A DNA stretch of 64,000 nt from Clostridia bacterium (GCA_017441385.1 JAFRXY010000043.1:1-64000), one strand, 5' to 3'. Counted from the first letter of the stretch, positions 50,350 through 60,676 are shown. Notes: generated by a model from the sequence alone, not told the origin. A program made the numbers and translations.

Positions 50350-53300
50350 TCAGACCTCGATAAGCTGATCCAGATAGAATGAATAGAGATAAATTCCCTT
50401 GACCGGCATGTCCAGCACCTTCTCCATCGCGTATCGGTAGAGCCTGAGCTGCGTGCCGTAATGTTCCGCCAGCTTCCGCGGGTCGGAAATGCGGTCGGTC
50501 TTGTAATCGAGAATCACCGCGCCGTCGCTGTAAACCAACACGACGTCGCATTCTCCCTCCAGCAAGATCGGCTCCTCTCCGATGTCCGCGCCGGTGACAA
50601 CCGAAGTGTGCTCCCTGTCGAGAATCACGGAAAATTCCCGCTCACGGAGAATTTCCCGGGCGCTGTCCAGCATTGGCTTCATCCGGTTAAAGAAGGCCGT
50701 AACCTTGGCGGTGTCGACGGCGTTTGCCTCGTTTTCGGTGAGAAATCCGTACTTTTGCAGGCGTTTCAGTTCCTGATCGGGGGACTCAGCGGCGGCGCGG
50801 AAGTTGGCAAACTCCATGAATTTATGCAGCGCCTTTCCCCTCTCGGTAGGCGTGAGACCTCCGCTCATCATGAAGGCCGGACGGACAAGGCTGACCGATT
50901 CGCCCGAATGTTCCCGCTTGGTAAGCTCCGAGGCGGTCACCTTGGTGGGAACGCCCGACAGGGCTTCAAACCTGTAACGGAATGAAATCCGCTCTCTGAT
51001 GGCCGCCATCAGCGCTTCATCCGGCAGCGGCGTTGTCGATTGCTGCGCCGCGTCGGTGCTTTCGGCGGGAAGTGAATCTTCCTCTTCCGAGCCGACTGCC
51101 TCATAGATAACAGCTTTGAGCCTGCATTCACACGCTCTGTCGGCGTCAACGGGGATATAAGTTCTTTCCCGCAGACAGCCGCAGTCGGGATGACGCAGGG
51201 CTGCCATTGCCAGCCACGACGCAAAGGAATTGCACTGCGAAAGAGCGAAGGGAGAAATTTTCCCGTCGCCGGATTGATAAACCGCGACAGCCGCGTCATT
51301 GAAGAAATTCTTACTCGCGGAGGGCGTGGCCACCATGATCAGCTTTTCCTTGGCACGGGTCAGCGCAACATAGAGAATGCGCATTTCCTCGCTCAGGCTT
51401 TCCAGACGGGAACGCCCCACAATGGCTTTGCGAACCTGTGTTTCGTACCACGCGCCGTTCTCCTTGATCTTCATGCCGATTCCCAGATCGTTGTGGGTGA
51501 TCACGCCCCCCGCCTCTCCGTCCTTCTTGAATGCCGTACCCAGACCGGCGACAATGCAGATCGGGAATTCCAGCCCCTTGGACTTGTGTATGGTCATGAT
51601 TCTGACCACATCGGAATTTTCGGTGACCGACACCGCGCCGGGAAGATCCTCGCCCTGCTCAAGCATTCTGTCCACAGTGGAAACAAACGCCCCTATCCCG
51701 AAATAGCCGGAGCCTTCGCACTTGGCGGCAAATTCACAGAGCAGCCTGACATTTGCTTTGCGGATAGCGCCGCTCCGCATGGCGCTGACGGCAGCGAGAT
51801 AACCGGTGGAATAGCAGATTTCTTCAATGATCCGGTCGGCCGGCTGCGTGGCGGCCAGCAGCCGGAATCTTTCCATCTCGGCAAGGAACGCGCCGCACTT
51901 GGCGTCCCCCTCCTTCGCCATGGACATCACCGCGCCGTAGAGCGGCGCGGAACGCTCTTTCAGCCGTATCCGCGCCATTTCATCCGGCGTGAAGCCGAAA
52001 ACGGGCGACATCATCACGCACATGAGCGGAATGTCCAGCAGCGGATTGCTGATCACCCTGAGAAAGGACAGAATGACGTTGGATTCATCGGTATCGAGCA
52101 GCCCGCCTTCGGTGGAAATCCACGACGGAATGCCCCTGACTTCCAGCGCGTCGGCATAGCTGCGCCCGTTGGAGCTGATGCCTCTGCGGAGAATGCAGAA
52201 GTCGCCGCAGCGTGCCGGTCTGAGCTGTCCCGTGGCCTTGTCGGTCACCCTGAATCCCTCGCTGATCATCTTTGCAATCAGGGAAGCGATGTATTCCGCT
52301 TCCATATCCGCTCCTGAAAGTTCAGTCCCTCTCTGCCGCAGAACAAAATGCAGTTCGGCCGTCATTTCCTCCGATTCCGGATAGACCGCTCCGGCGGAAA
52401 GCGCCTGCGTTTCGTCGTATTCCACACCGCCCATGCGGGGGGACATGATCTGACGGAAAAAATAATTGATGGCGTCGGTGACTTCGTGACGGCTGCGAAA
52501 ATTGGTTCCCAGTGTAATCAGCGCGGGATAGCGGATGTCTTCCGCTGTAAAGGGGGCGTACCTGCCGAATTTTTCCATAAACAGTTCTGGTACGGCTTTG
52601 CGGAAACGGTAAATGCTCTGCTTCATATCGCCCACCATAAACATATTTACACCGTCGGTGAGCGCCCTCCTGTCCACCCCTTCGGGATTACGCGCCACAG
52701 CGGAAAAGATGAGGCTCTGCACCGCGTTGGTATCCTGATACTCATCGAGCATGATTTCATCGAACTGTCCGGTCATCGCAAGAGCGGTATCGGTTTTGCA
52801 GTACCCATTGAGAAGGCCGGAGGGACGGGAAATATCTGAGCTTGCATGTAAAGTCTCTTCCCTTTTCACAAGCAGATTCACCGCCATATGCTCCAGATCG
52901 GTGAAATCCAGAATACGTCTTCTGGACTTTGCTTCGGCCATTAGCGCATAGTATTCCCGAAGCAGTTGCATCAGCTTGCGAACCATTCTTCCTGTAAAGC
53001 TGATTTCATTGACAAATCTTGCGCTGTCTGCAATCACACAGGAACGTATTTCCTTCATGGTTTCTTCCACCACCGACCGGGCGGCTTTGGCCAGTTCCGC
53101 CTCCGCCGGCAGCTTGTTCACCTTTCCGAGCGGCGTGATCACAGCGCGGGAGGAAGATTCATACAGGTCATCCCAATTGCCCGACAGAGCGGCACTTTCA
53201 ATTGAACGGAGAATGTCCGCGTCCCGCTCAAAGGACGGCAGGTATTTTTCCGCGAGCTTTTCCTCAGAGGAAGAAATTTCACATGCAATCGCGTTGCATT

Positions 53301-53985
53301 CCAGCCCGTATGCCGCCGCCTCCGCTGCGTATGCCAGCACGGCCCTTCCCCATACGGTTTCGCAAGGGTCAGCTGCGGAATAGGCGTTTTCCAGCGCTGT
53401 CATCACGTCTTCCGGGAACGGGAAGGAACCTATGTAGAAATCAAGGCTCTTGATCAGCCCGGACAGCTCACTGTCGTTCTTATCCCCGATGAGCTGCTCC
53501 ACCAGCTCGAAGAAATCTTCATCCCCCTCTGCGTAATTGCGTTCCAGCACCTCGTCGATGCATTCCTCCCTCAGAATTTTCAGCTCGGAATCGTCGGCAA
53601 TACGGAAATCGGGGGCAATGTCCAGCTTGTAGAAATTTTCCCTCACCAGCTTGCTGCAAAAGGAATCTATCGTACATATCTGCGCTTTTTTGACCAGTAT
53701 CATCTGCCGCCGGAGAGAAGTATCCCAAGGGCTCTGCTCCAGCTTCTTCTGTAACTCGGCGGAAATCCGCTCCTTCATCTCGGCTGCCGCCGCCCGTGTG
53801 AATGTCACAATCAGCAGTCTGTCCGCGTCGCAATACCGCTCCGGATCGTCCGAGGTCAGCCGTTCAATGACCCTTTGCACCAGCACGGCGGTCTTGCCGG
53901 AACCGGCCGCCGCCGAAACAAGCAGCGTGCCGCCGGAAGCGTCGATGGCGCTGCGCTGCTGCTGAGTCCAGATTCTTTCACCCAT
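50350..53985 (-). CDS. addA: ATP-dependent helicase/nuclease subunit A
   Basis: This 1211-aa subunit of AddAB, the Firmicute counterpart of RecBCD, unwinds and trims double-strand breaks for RecA repair. Walker A is SAAAGSGKTAVLVQR near residue 22. ITFTRAAAAEMKERI (helicase Ia), LDEYQDTNAVQ (II), GDMKQSIYRFR (III) and IMTIHKSKGLEFPI (V) follow, and the C-terminal PD-(D/E)xK nuclease has GECDVVLVYSDGAVILDYKTD. Length is normal (about 1200). Its ATG shares one base with the addB stop (TAATG), so the subunits are made together. Confidence 0.97.
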   Translation of the reverse strand: MGERIWTQQQRSAIDASGGTLLVSAAAGSGKTAVLVQRVIERLTSDDPERYCDADRLLIVTFTRAAAAEMKERISAELQKKLEQSPWDTSLRRQMILVKKAQICTIDSFCSKLVRENFYKLDIAPDFRIADDSELKILREECIDEVLERNYAEGDEDFFELVEQLIGDKNDSELSGLIKSLDFYIGSFPFPEDVMTALENAYSAADPCETVWGRAVLAYAAEAAAYGLECNAIACEISSSEEKLAEKYLPSFERDADILRSIESAALSGNWDDLYESSSRAVITPLGKVNKLPAEAELAKAARSVVEETMKEIRSCVIADSARFVNEISFTGRMVRKLMQLLREYYALMAEAKSRRRILDFTDLEHMAVNLLVKREETLHASSDISRPSGLLNGYCKTDTALAMTGQFDEIMLDEYQDTNAVQSLIFSAVARNPEGVDRRALTDGVNMFMVGDMKQSIYRFRKAVPELFMEKFGRYAPFTAEDIRYPALITLGTNFRSRHEVTDAINYFFRQIMSPRMGGVEYDETQALSAGAVYPESEEMTAELHFVLRQRGTELSGADMEAEYIASLIAKMISEGFRVTDKATGQLRPARCGDFCILRRGISSNGRSYADALEVRGIPSWISTEGGLLDTDESNVILSFLRVISNPLLDIPLMCVMMSPVFGFTPDEMARIRLKERSAPLYGAVMSMAKEGDAKCGAFLAEMERFRLLAATQPADRIIEEICYSTGYLAAVSAMRSGAIRKANVRLLCEFAAKCEGSGYFGIGAFVSTVDRMLEQGEDLPGAVSVTENSDVVRIMTIHKSKGLEFPICIVAGLGTAFKKDGEAGGVITHNDLGIGMKIKENGAWYETQVRKAIVGRSRLESLSEEMRILYVALTRAKEKLIMVATPSASKNFFNDAAVAVYQSGDGKISPFALSQCNSFASWLAMAALRHPDCGCLRERTYIPVDADRACECRLKAVIYEAVGSEEEDSLPAESTDAAQQSTTPLPDEALMAAIRERISFRYRFEALSGVPTKVTASELTKREHSGESVSLVRPAFMMSGGLTPTERGKALHKFMEFANFRAAAESPDQELKRLQKYGFLTENEANAVDTAKVTAFFNRMKPMLDSAREILREREFSVILDREHTSVVTGADIGEEPILLEGECDVVLVYSDGAVILDYKTDRISDPRKLAEHYGTQLRLYRYAMEKVLDMPVKGIYLYSFYLDQLIEV

Positions 53986-56900
53986 TACTCGTCCTCCCCC
54001 TCCTGCATTTGCTTCAGTGTTTCGGTCATGCTCTTTTTGGTGATGTTCTTTCCTTCGCTTTTACGCTCCTGTGAACAGAGTATCCTGTAATCGCAGTACT
54101 CGCAGGCATCGTAAATTCCTTTTGCGGGATATGCACCGATCTCCCCCCTGTGCAGCGCCTCGCCCATTTCACGCAGAAGCGAACGGATATAGCGCCTTAT
54201 AACCCCGAATTGCTCCGGGTCGGCGACATAGGTAGCGCCCGCGAGAAAGGTATCTCCTCCCTTGACGCTGGCGTTGGAATGATTGTCCACCTTTTTCTGC
54301 ATTCCTATCTCCATGGCGTTGATAATGTCGGAATCATCCACGATCAGGCCGTTGTTTTTCAGCATCTTCTTTTGTTCGTCTTCGACGGAGGTCTTTCCCC
54401 TCTCGCCGGCGATTTTTTTGAGTGAAGCGGGGGAATAAATGACGCCCGCCGGCAGGAATTCCTCTCCGCTCAGCGCCCTGTCGCACACAATGTCGAGATA
54501 AATGAGCATCTGCATGTTCAGTCCCGAAAGAATATCGCTCAGCACAAATTCCTTGCTGCCCGTCTTGTAATCCACCACACGGATGTACTTCACGCCTTCC
54601 TTGCTGTAAATATCCACCCGGTCGATCTTGCCACCCACCGAAATGCGACTGCCGTCCGAGAGCGGAATGTCGAGCGGCTTTACTTCGGAACCGTCAATGG
54701 GAAGCTCAAAGGATGCCGGCACAAAAAGGCTCTTAGCAAATTCCTCGCTCAGCTGCCGGATCAGCACTGAAAGCGACTGGGTCAGTCGCCTGAATAAGTA
54801 GATGAATCTGGCGGATTTCATATCGGTACCGCCCATGACTTCTTCAAGATATCGGGAAAGATAGCCGCCTATCAGTTCCGACAGATCTTCCAGCGCGGCA
54901 AGCTGCCCTATGTCGTGATCGCGCAGCATATTCTCCAGTACATAATGAACGACGCTGCCGTATTCCATCGGATTCAGTTCAGCCCTGCGGCGCGGCGCGG
55001 CTTTCATACCGTACTGACAGAAATATTTGAATTGGCAGTTGTAAAAACATTCCGCCTTGGACGCCGATATTCTGATATTCCTGCCGAAGAGTGAGAGAGC
55101 GTTGTCTGCGTCATGCAAGGTTTCTTTGCTCTGCCTGTTGGCAGAGCGTGATACAGCCTGCCGAACGACATTCAGCTTATCGGCGTAGGCGGGAAGATCG
55201 GAATAAACGGCCGCGAGCGCTGCCGAAAGCTCCGACTGCTCCCCCATAGCGGAGGCCGCCAGCAGAAATCCCGCGTCGGCGTTTTCTATCATAGCAAGCG
55301 ACAATGCTTCGCTGTGTTCTGCCTTGCGGCAATTCGGGAGGATTCGGCTCAGTTCCGTAATGATTTCAGAACTGTAAAGCTGTTCGCCATTACATGATTG
55401 ACTGTAAGTGACATAAAGCATTTCCGAGGCGCAGGTCATGGCAGCGTAGGCAATCAATTGCTCATTGTAGGCGGTTTCCTCGGAATCGCCCGCAAGTGGA
55501 AGATTCATACCGATGAGAAGCCTGCGCTCATTTTCCGTAAACACGCCCGACGCTTCGGGTAACACGGGAAACACACCTTCGTTCGCGCCGAGAATAAAAA
55601 CCGCCTTCACACCGGCCGTTCTGATTCTGTCGGCGGAACCGAATACCACCTCGTCCATTCCCTGCGGTATCTCCCCTACATCGCACAGCCCCAGCATAAG
55701 GCAGAGCAGATCGGAAAATTCCCGGAAGGGCAGCGTGGTGTCACCAAGAATCTCCGCCAGCTGATCCAGTATGTTCATCAGAAGGTTCCACACCTGCCCC
55801 TGCGCTTCGGCCTCCTGCGGCGATAGCTTGGGCAGCATGGCTTCAATCCGCTCGGCGCATCCTGCCGCGTCGATCAGACGGAAGACGGCAGCGGCCATTT
55901 CTTTTCCCGTTGCGTTTTCCTCCCTGACGGCGCGTTCAAAAGTGTCAAGCAGATTGACTATACATTTCTTGCTTGCGTTGATTCCGCTAAGTATTTCGCT
56001 TTCCCCGTCAATTTCGCGATCGGAATACCCGTAGGGCGACTGGGTGAACTCTTCCTTCCACTTCTTTCCGCTGATATTCCAGACAAAGCAGTAATTTTCC
56101 AGCCGCGCGGCTTCCACCACGCTTACGTCCCTGAGCATTCCGGTTTTGAGCCAGCGCATGATATCCTCGCTCCGCCACCGTCCGCTTACAATATCCAGCG
56201 CCGCCATCACGAATCTGACCAGCGGCATGTCGGTCACCGCCGAACGCCTGTCACAAAAATACGGAATTCCCTGCAGCTCCAGCGCACGCAGCATTTGATT
56301 CCTGTAATCGTGATCGTTGCGGCAGATGATCGCAAAATCCCTCCACCGCATATCCTTCTCCCGCACCAGCCGTCTGATTTCGCGGGCAATGAATTCGGTT
56401 TCGTCGTACCTGTCTTCTGCGGCGTAAATAACGACATCATCGGTACTTTCCTCAAAGGGAATGGCGGGTTGCGTGCGGAAAAGCCCGGACTCAGCCTTAC
56501 GGATGGCTTGTGAGTGAAAACGCGGGTGTCCTGCAAGCGAAAGAAATGCAATATCACTGTCGAATTCACACAGCGCTTCGACGGTATGAGCCGCCATTGA
56601 AAAAAGGTCGTCGTTGGATTGCTTCCCCCTGCGCTTTTGAATATCCTCTATGCAGAGCGTGATCTCGAATTCATCACACTGGGCGATGATCTGCTTCAAA
56701 ACCGCAAGTTCCTGACGGGTGAAACCTGTAAAGCTGTCTGCAATTACAACCGTATCGCTGAAAAAATCAGTCTGCTCCAGATTTTTCGCCAGACGGGTAA
56801 GGTCGTCCAGAGGGTCAATTGAACCGATATTGGCAATGACCGCGTTGTAGGCTCCATAGATCAGCGACAACTCCCTGAGTTTCTGTGAAAGGATGGCCTC

Positions 56901-57335
56901 GTCGGTCTTTTCCGCGGTTTCCGCAAGCAATTCCGGTGAAATAGCGCAGCTTTTGAATTCCGAAACCGCAGAAAGCATGTTGTTGATCAGCTCCTGTCGC
57001 TTTTTACCGCAGGAATAGAGCGTCAGGTGATCCTGCACCTGCGTCATTGCCACATTCATGACCGCCGCGCGACCCGAATTGTCCAGCCGCCTGCCCGCCA
57101 TTCCGCCCGTTTCACGTGAAACTTTCCTTGAAATTTGTGTAAAGCTGAACACCTCTACACAATCCGCAAGGTTGGCCGGAAGCAATTGAAGCATCGCGCG
57201 TTCGGTTTCAAAGGAAAACTGTTCCGGAACCAGCAGCGCCGTTCTCTTTCCGGCCGCCGCCAGCTCAGCGGCACGTTTTCTTGCATAGTATGTCTTGCCG
57301 CTCCCCGACGTGCCTGTGATAAAACGAATGCCCAT
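53985..57335 (-). CDS. addB: ATP-dependent helicase/nuclease subunit B
   Basis: This 1116-aa partner of AddA has an N-terminal nucleotide-binding motif (ITGTSGSGKTYYA), a degenerate helicase body that in the family reads Chi sites, and a C-terminal nuclease domain with DRVDIY and VVDYKTGSKEF. Cysteines in AECFYNC and in DACEYCDYRILC hold the 4Fe-4S staple. I chose the ATG at 57335 with GGAGG eight bases upstream. It is the first gene of addB-addA. Confidence 0.96.
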   Translation of the reverse strand: MGIRFITGTSGSGKTYYARKRAAELAAAGKRTALLVPEQFSFETERAMLQLLPANLADCVEVFSFTQISRKVSRETGGMAGRRLDNSGRAAVMNVAMTQVQDHLTLYSCGKKRQELINNMLSAVSEFKSCAISPELLAETAEKTDEAILSQKLRELSLIYGAYNAVIANIGSIDPLDDLTRLAKNLEQTDFFSDTVVIADSFTGFTRQELAVLKQIIAQCDEFEITLCIEDIQKRRGKQSNDDLFSMAAHTVEALCEFDSDIAFLSLAGHPRFHSQAIRKAESGLFRTQPAIPFEESTDDVVIYAAEDRYDETEFIAREIRRLVREKDMRWRDFAIICRNDHDYRNQMLRALELQGIPYFCDRRSAVTDMPLVRFVMAALDIVSGRWRSEDIMRWLKTGMLRDVSVVEAARLENYCFVWNISGKKWKEEFTQSPYGYSDREIDGESEILSGINASKKCIVNLLDTFERAVREENATGKEMAAAVFRLIDAAGCAERIEAMLPKLSPQEAEAQGQVWNLLMNILDQLAEILGDTTLPFREFSDLLCLMLGLCDVGEIPQGMDEVVFGSADRIRTAGVKAVFILGANEGVFPVLPEASGVFTENERRLLIGMNLPLAGDSEETAYNEQLIAYAAMTCASEMLYVTYSQSCNGEQLYSSEIITELSRILPNCRKAEHSEALSLAMIENADAGFLLAASAMGEQSELSAALAAVYSDLPAYADKLNVVRQAVSRSANRQSKETLHDADNALSLFGRNIRISASKAECFYNCQFKYFCQYGMKAAPRRRAELNPMEYGSVVHYVLENMLRDHDIGQLAALEDLSELIGGYLSRYLEEVMGGTDMKSARFIYLFRRLTQSLSVLIRQLSEEFAKSLFVPASFELPIDGSEVKPLDIPLSDGSRISVGGKIDRVDIYSKEGVKYIRVVDYKTGSKEFVLSDILSGLNMQMLIYLDIVCDRALSGEEFLPAGVIYSPASLKKIAGERGKTSVEDEQKKMLKNNGLIVDDSDIINAMEIGMQKKVDNHSNASVKGGDTFLAGATYVADPEQFGVIRRYIRSLLREMGEALHRGEIGAYPAKGIYDACEYCDYRILCSQERKSEGKNITKKSMTETLKQMQEGEDE

Positions 57336-57413
57336 TGCATTTCCCTCCCACAAGTATTTTTATCAGATTTTCTCATCATTCCTGTTTTGTTTCAAAGGGA
57401 ATCATTCCCCCTG

Positions 57414-58025
57414 CTATTTTCGGGTCTTTCCCTGAACATATTGCACCAATTCCTCGTACATCTCCACACATTTGAATCGGATTTCGTATTCGTTGCCTTC
57501 CACAAGCGCAATCTGTTCGGGACTCAGCACGTCGCTAAGCTCGGCTTCTTCCTCCGAAGCGGGTGACACGCAGAGCGGAGGGAACATCACACACCACCAG
57601 TTATGCCCTTTGCCTTCTCCAATAACCACCCTGAGCGCCTGATAATTTCCGGCGGGAAGGGTGATATCTCCGTATGTCCGTGTGCTGAAATAGCAGGTTT
57701 CCAGCGAGATGCTCACGGGGTAATCATACCCGTTGACATTCACAACTGCTTGCGCTTCCTTCCGGAGCGTGTCAAGGCTGGACTGCGTCGCCGAGACCGC
57801 CTCTTCCCTGCTGCCGGCTTGGGAATACATCTCACCGCTGACTTCCAGCAGCCTGTCACGCACCTTCAGTTTCAGCTCCTGATCGCCGGAACTGTCGGAA
57901 TTGGCAAGCACATGCAGCCTTAATACGCTGTCCCGTATACCGGCACATTCCATATTGAGAGCGGTGATGCTCAGCAGAGCGGAAAACACCAGCGACAGCA
58001 GAATGGATAGCTCTAATCTTCTCAT
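57414..58025 (-). CDS. spoIIR: Stage II sporulation protein R
   Basis: This 203-aa secreted protein is the forespore signal that triggers SpoIIGA to cut pro-sigma-E in the mother cell. It has an N-terminal signal (LELSILLSLVFSALLSITA), the LRLHVLANSDSSGDQELKLKVRDRLL block and GEGKGHNWWCVMFPPLC, both hallmarks of SpoIIR. I chose the ATG at 58025. GGAGG lies 12 bases upstream, and an in-frame TTG at 58034 is only 3 bases from it, so the start is not certain. That ribosome site sits in one arm of an inverted repeat (58036-58089). Confidence 0.95.
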   Translation of the reverse strand: MRRLELSILLSLVFSALLSITALNMECAGIRDSVLRLHVLANSDSSGDQELKLKVRDRLLEVSGEMYSQAGSREEAVSATQSSLDTLRKEAQAVVNVNGYDYPVSISLETCYFSTRTYGDITLPAGNYQALRVVIGEGKGHNWWCVMFPPLCVSPASEEEAELSDVLSPEQIALVEGNEYEIRFKCVEMYEELVQYVQGKTRK

Positions 58026-58035
58026 AACAAACAAT

Positions 58036-58089
58036 ATCCTCCGATAAGTAATTATCCGAATCGATTCGCAATAATTATTGACGGAGGAT
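58036..58089 (-). promoter_or_regulatory. Inverted repeat covering the spoIIR ribosome-binding site
   Basis: ATCCTCCG (58036-58043) and CGGAGGAT (58082-58089) are perfect complements, and a 12-bp perfect palindrome (CGAATCGATTCG, 58057-58068) sits exactly at the centre. Several bases between also pair in the same register. In a minus-strand transcript that starts upstream, the spoIIR GGAGGAT would be paired and hidden. Confidence 0.65.
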
Positions 58090-58120
58090 CAATGATTTAT
58101 TCAGAGACAACGATAGAAAA

Positions 58121-59002
58121 TTACACAATCCGGCAGCCGCAATCCACCGCCGACGTAAGGAATGTGTTTGGATAGGTCTTTTTAAGTGTAAAGGTGGTTT
58201 GCTTCGCAAGCTGTTCATCGTTATAAATGCCGAAGACGGTGGTTCCGCTGCCGGTCATGCAGGCGCCTAATGCGCCGCCGTCCAGCATGACCTTCTTGAT
58301 ACTCTCGCAATCCGGTATCTGAAGCACCTGCTCAAAAACATTCCCGATGTTTTCGGCAATGCCGCGCACATTCTGCTCCGACAGCGCAATCCGCATGGCT
58401 TCCGCGTCGGGACGTACAAGAGTGCCGGGGTCGCAGTTGTCCACCGCCGAATAGGCACGGCCGGTAGAAACCCCTATGTCAGGTTTGCAAAGAAGAATGA
58501 CCGGCGGCTGCTGAAAACCGGACAACGCCGGCAGGGCGCTGAGCTTCTCTCCTTTGCCCTCCGCCAGCATGGTTCCCCCCACAATGCAGAACGGAACGTC
58601 GGCTCCCACCTTCACACCGATTTCGCAGAGAACCTCATCGGAATAACCGGTGTCACATAACCGGTTAAGAGCAATAATCACAGCGGCGGCATCGGCGCTT
58701 CCGCCCGCCATGCCCGCTTCCATAGGAATATTCTTTTGTATCCCGATTTCGGCGCCCTTGTCGGTGATTCCCGCGTATGAAAAGAACTGCTTTGCGGCTT
58801 TGTAGGCAGTATTGCTCTGATCGTCAAACAGTAAAGCCAAGGAACTTTTCACATTTATTTCTGTGTTCTTAATCAGCTTTACACTCACTTCATCGAATAA
58901 TCCGACCGATTGCATTACCATGACAAGATCATGATAGCCGTCAGGGCGTTTTCCGAGAATGTCGAGCGTAAGATTGATCTTGGCGTATGCGTGTATCTTC
59001 AT
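58121..59002 (-). CDS. ispE: 4-diphosphocytidyl-2-C-methyl-D-erythritol kinase
   Basis: This 293-aa GHMP kinase is the fourth enzyme of the MEP isoprenoid pathway. AYAKINLTLDILGKRPDGYHDL is the family N-terminus with the catalytic Lys/Asp region, PMEAGMAGGSADAAAVI the ATP loop, and GACMTGSGTTVFGIY the C-terminal GHMP motif. Length is normal. I chose the second Met (59002), because AAGGA abuts the first ATG with no spacing. It lies 19 bases after the aminotransferase gene. Confidence 0.96.
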   Translation of the reverse strand: MKIHAYAKINLTLDILGKRPDGYHDLVMVMQSVGLFDEVSVKLIKNTEINVKSSLALLFDDQSNTAYKAAKQFFSYAGITDKGAEIGIQKNIPMEAGMAGGSADAAAVIIALNRLCDTGYSDEVLCEIGVKVGADVPFCIVGGTMLAEGKGEKLSALPALSGFQQPPVILLCKPDIGVSTGRAYSAVDNCDPGTLVRPDAEAMRIALSEQNVRGIAENIGNVFEQVLQIPDCESIKKVMLDGGALGACMTGSGTTVFGIYNDEQLAKQTTFTLKKTYPNTFLTSAVDCGCRIV

Positions 59003-59021
59003 AATATTTTTCATTCCTTGT

Positions 59022-60200
59022 TTAAGAATTGATTTCTTCCCTGAGGAATTGTCCGATCCTTCTTAGTGCCTCATTGATGTGCGATGTGGAATAGGCGTAG
59101 GACACCCGGATAAAGCCTTCGCCGCAGGAGCCGAAGGCATTGCCGGGGACAACGGCGACATGTTTTTTGCGGAGAAGTCTCTCGCAGAAGTCCTCCGAAG
59201 TCATTCCGGTCGACCTGATGCAGGGGAATACATAAAAGGCGCCCTCCGGCTCGAAGCATTCCAGCCCCAGCGCATTGAATCCCCGCACAATCAACCTTCT
59301 GCGCATGTCGTATTCGTCCCTCATTTTTGCGATATCCTCATCTCCGCAGCGAAGCGCTTCAATGGCGGCGTGCTGTGAAGTAGTGGGCGCGCACATGATG
59401 GCGTACTGATGCACCTTGGCCATGATTGAAACGATGGGCGCGGGGCCGAGCGCGTAGCCCAGCCGCCAGCCGGTCATGGCGTATGATTTGGAGAAGCCGT
59501 TGACCACCACCGTCCGCTCCTTCATTCCCTCAATGGAGGCTATCGAAACATGCGGCTGACCGTTATACGTCAGTTCGGAATAGATTTCATCGGCCAGCAC
59601 CAGAATGTCTGTGCCGCGCAGCACTTCGGCAATGCTTTCCAAGTGTTCTCGGCGCATGACCGCGCCTGTCGGATTATTGGGGAAAGGAAGAATCAGCAGC
59701 TTGGTACGGCTCGTAATGCTCTCCCTCAGCGAGTCGGCTGTCAGACGGAAGCTGTCTTCCACCCGTGTGACAATGGAAACGGATTTTGCTCCGGCCAGTC
59801 GGGCAATGGGTTCATAGCAGACAAAGCTGGGCTGCGGCACCAGCACTTCATCGCCGGGATTGACCATGGTGCGGATAGCCAGATCAATCGCCTCGGAACC
59901 GCCCACCGTCACCACGACGTCGGTCTTATAATCGTATGCCAGCCCGAATCGCCGACTGTAATAGCCGCAGATTTCCCTGCAAAGGGCAGTGAATCCTCTG
60001 TTGGGCGAATAGCCTGTGCGTCCCTTCTGTAGGGAATCAATCGCAACATCCCGCACATGCCACGGGGTCGGAAAATCCGGCTCCCCCACCGAGAGCGAAA
60101 TGACGTCCTCCATCTCGGCGGCAATGTCAAAGAATCTTCTGATGCCCGAGGGCGGAATGTCCACTGCCGTGCGGTTGAGCATTGTATCATAATCCATCAC
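59022..60200 (-). CDS. Class I/II aminotransferase (PatA/AspC-like)
   Basis: This 392-aa PLP enzyme is of the aspartate/aromatic aminotransferase I-gamma group. SLSVGEPDFPTPWHV near residue 35 is the N-terminal substrate loop, FPNNPTGA holds the PLP Asn, LADEIYSEL the Asp, and NGFSKSYAMTGWRLGY the PLP Lys. The C-terminal Arg is in GFIRVSYA. Its amino donor cannot be told from sequence. The start ATG overlaps the Lrp stop as ATGA, and the two genes are usually paired in Clostridia. Confidence 0.93.
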   Translation of the reverse strand: MMDYDTMLNRTAVDIPPSGIRRFFDIAAEMEDVISLSVGEPDFPTPWHVRDVAIDSLQKGRTGYSPNRGFTALCREICGYYSRRFGLAYDYKTDVVVTVGGSEAIDLAIRTMVNPGDEVLVPQPSFVCYEPIARLAGAKSVSIVTRVEDSFRLTADSLRESITSRTKLLILPFPNNPTGAVMRREHLESIAEVLRGTDILVLADEIYSELTYNGQPHVSIASIEGMKERTVVVNGFSKSYAMTGWRLGYALGPAPIVSIMAKVHQYAIMCAPTTSQHAAIEALRCGDEDIAKMRDEYDMRRRLIVRGFNALGLECFEPEGAFYVFPCIRSTGMTSEDFCERLLRKKHVAVVPGNAFGSCGEGFIRVSYAYSTSHINEALRRIGQFLREEINS

Positions 60201-60676
60201 AGCAGGTCAGCTCCTCTTTCATCGTCCCGCTCGGAAAGAACGATGCCGTCCTCCTTGTATCTTTTGAGCACGAATGTAGTGGCGGTGGAAGTGACTGAAT
60301 CGAGCGGCGCCAGCCTTTTGGCGACAAAGAGCGCGATTTCCTGGAAGGTGCGTCCGGTCACGCAGACCGAAAAATCATATCCTCCGCTCATCAGGCTGAC
60401 CGATTCCACCTCGTCAAATCCCATGATTTCTTCGGCAATGGCTTCGAATCCCGTGTCTTTCCGCGGTGTCACCTTCAACTCAATGATGGCGGTCACCTTG
60501 TCGGTCTGTTCCAGCTTTTCCCAGTTGATGACGGTCTTATAGCCGCAGATAATGCCGCTTTGCTCATACCGGGCAATCGCTTCGCCCGCTTCGTCCTCCG
60601 TCATCCCGGTCATGACGGCAATTTCCGCGTTGGTAAGCCGGGGGTTTTCGCTGATTATTTTCAGTAGATTGTCCAT
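60197..60676 (-). CDS. Lrp/AsnC family regulator
   Basis: This 159-aa regulator has an N-terminal winged helix (LLKIISENPRLTNAEIAVMTGMTEDEAGEAIARYEQSGIICGY) and an AsnC ligand domain (VTAIIELKVTPRKDTGFEAIAEEI, SGGYDFSVCVTGRTFQEI). Lrp proteins sense amino acids, so it may control the overlapping aminotransferase gene. I chose the ATG at 60676 with GGAG eight bases upstream. Confidence 0.93.
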   Translation of the reverse strand: MDNLLKIISENPRLTNAEIAVMTGMTEDEAGEAIARYEQSGIICGYKTVINWEKLEQTDKVTAIIELKVTPRKDTGFEAIAEEIMGFDEVESVSLMSGGYDFSVCVTGRTFQEIALFVAKRLAPLDSVTSTATTFVLKRYKEDGIVLSERDDERGADLL

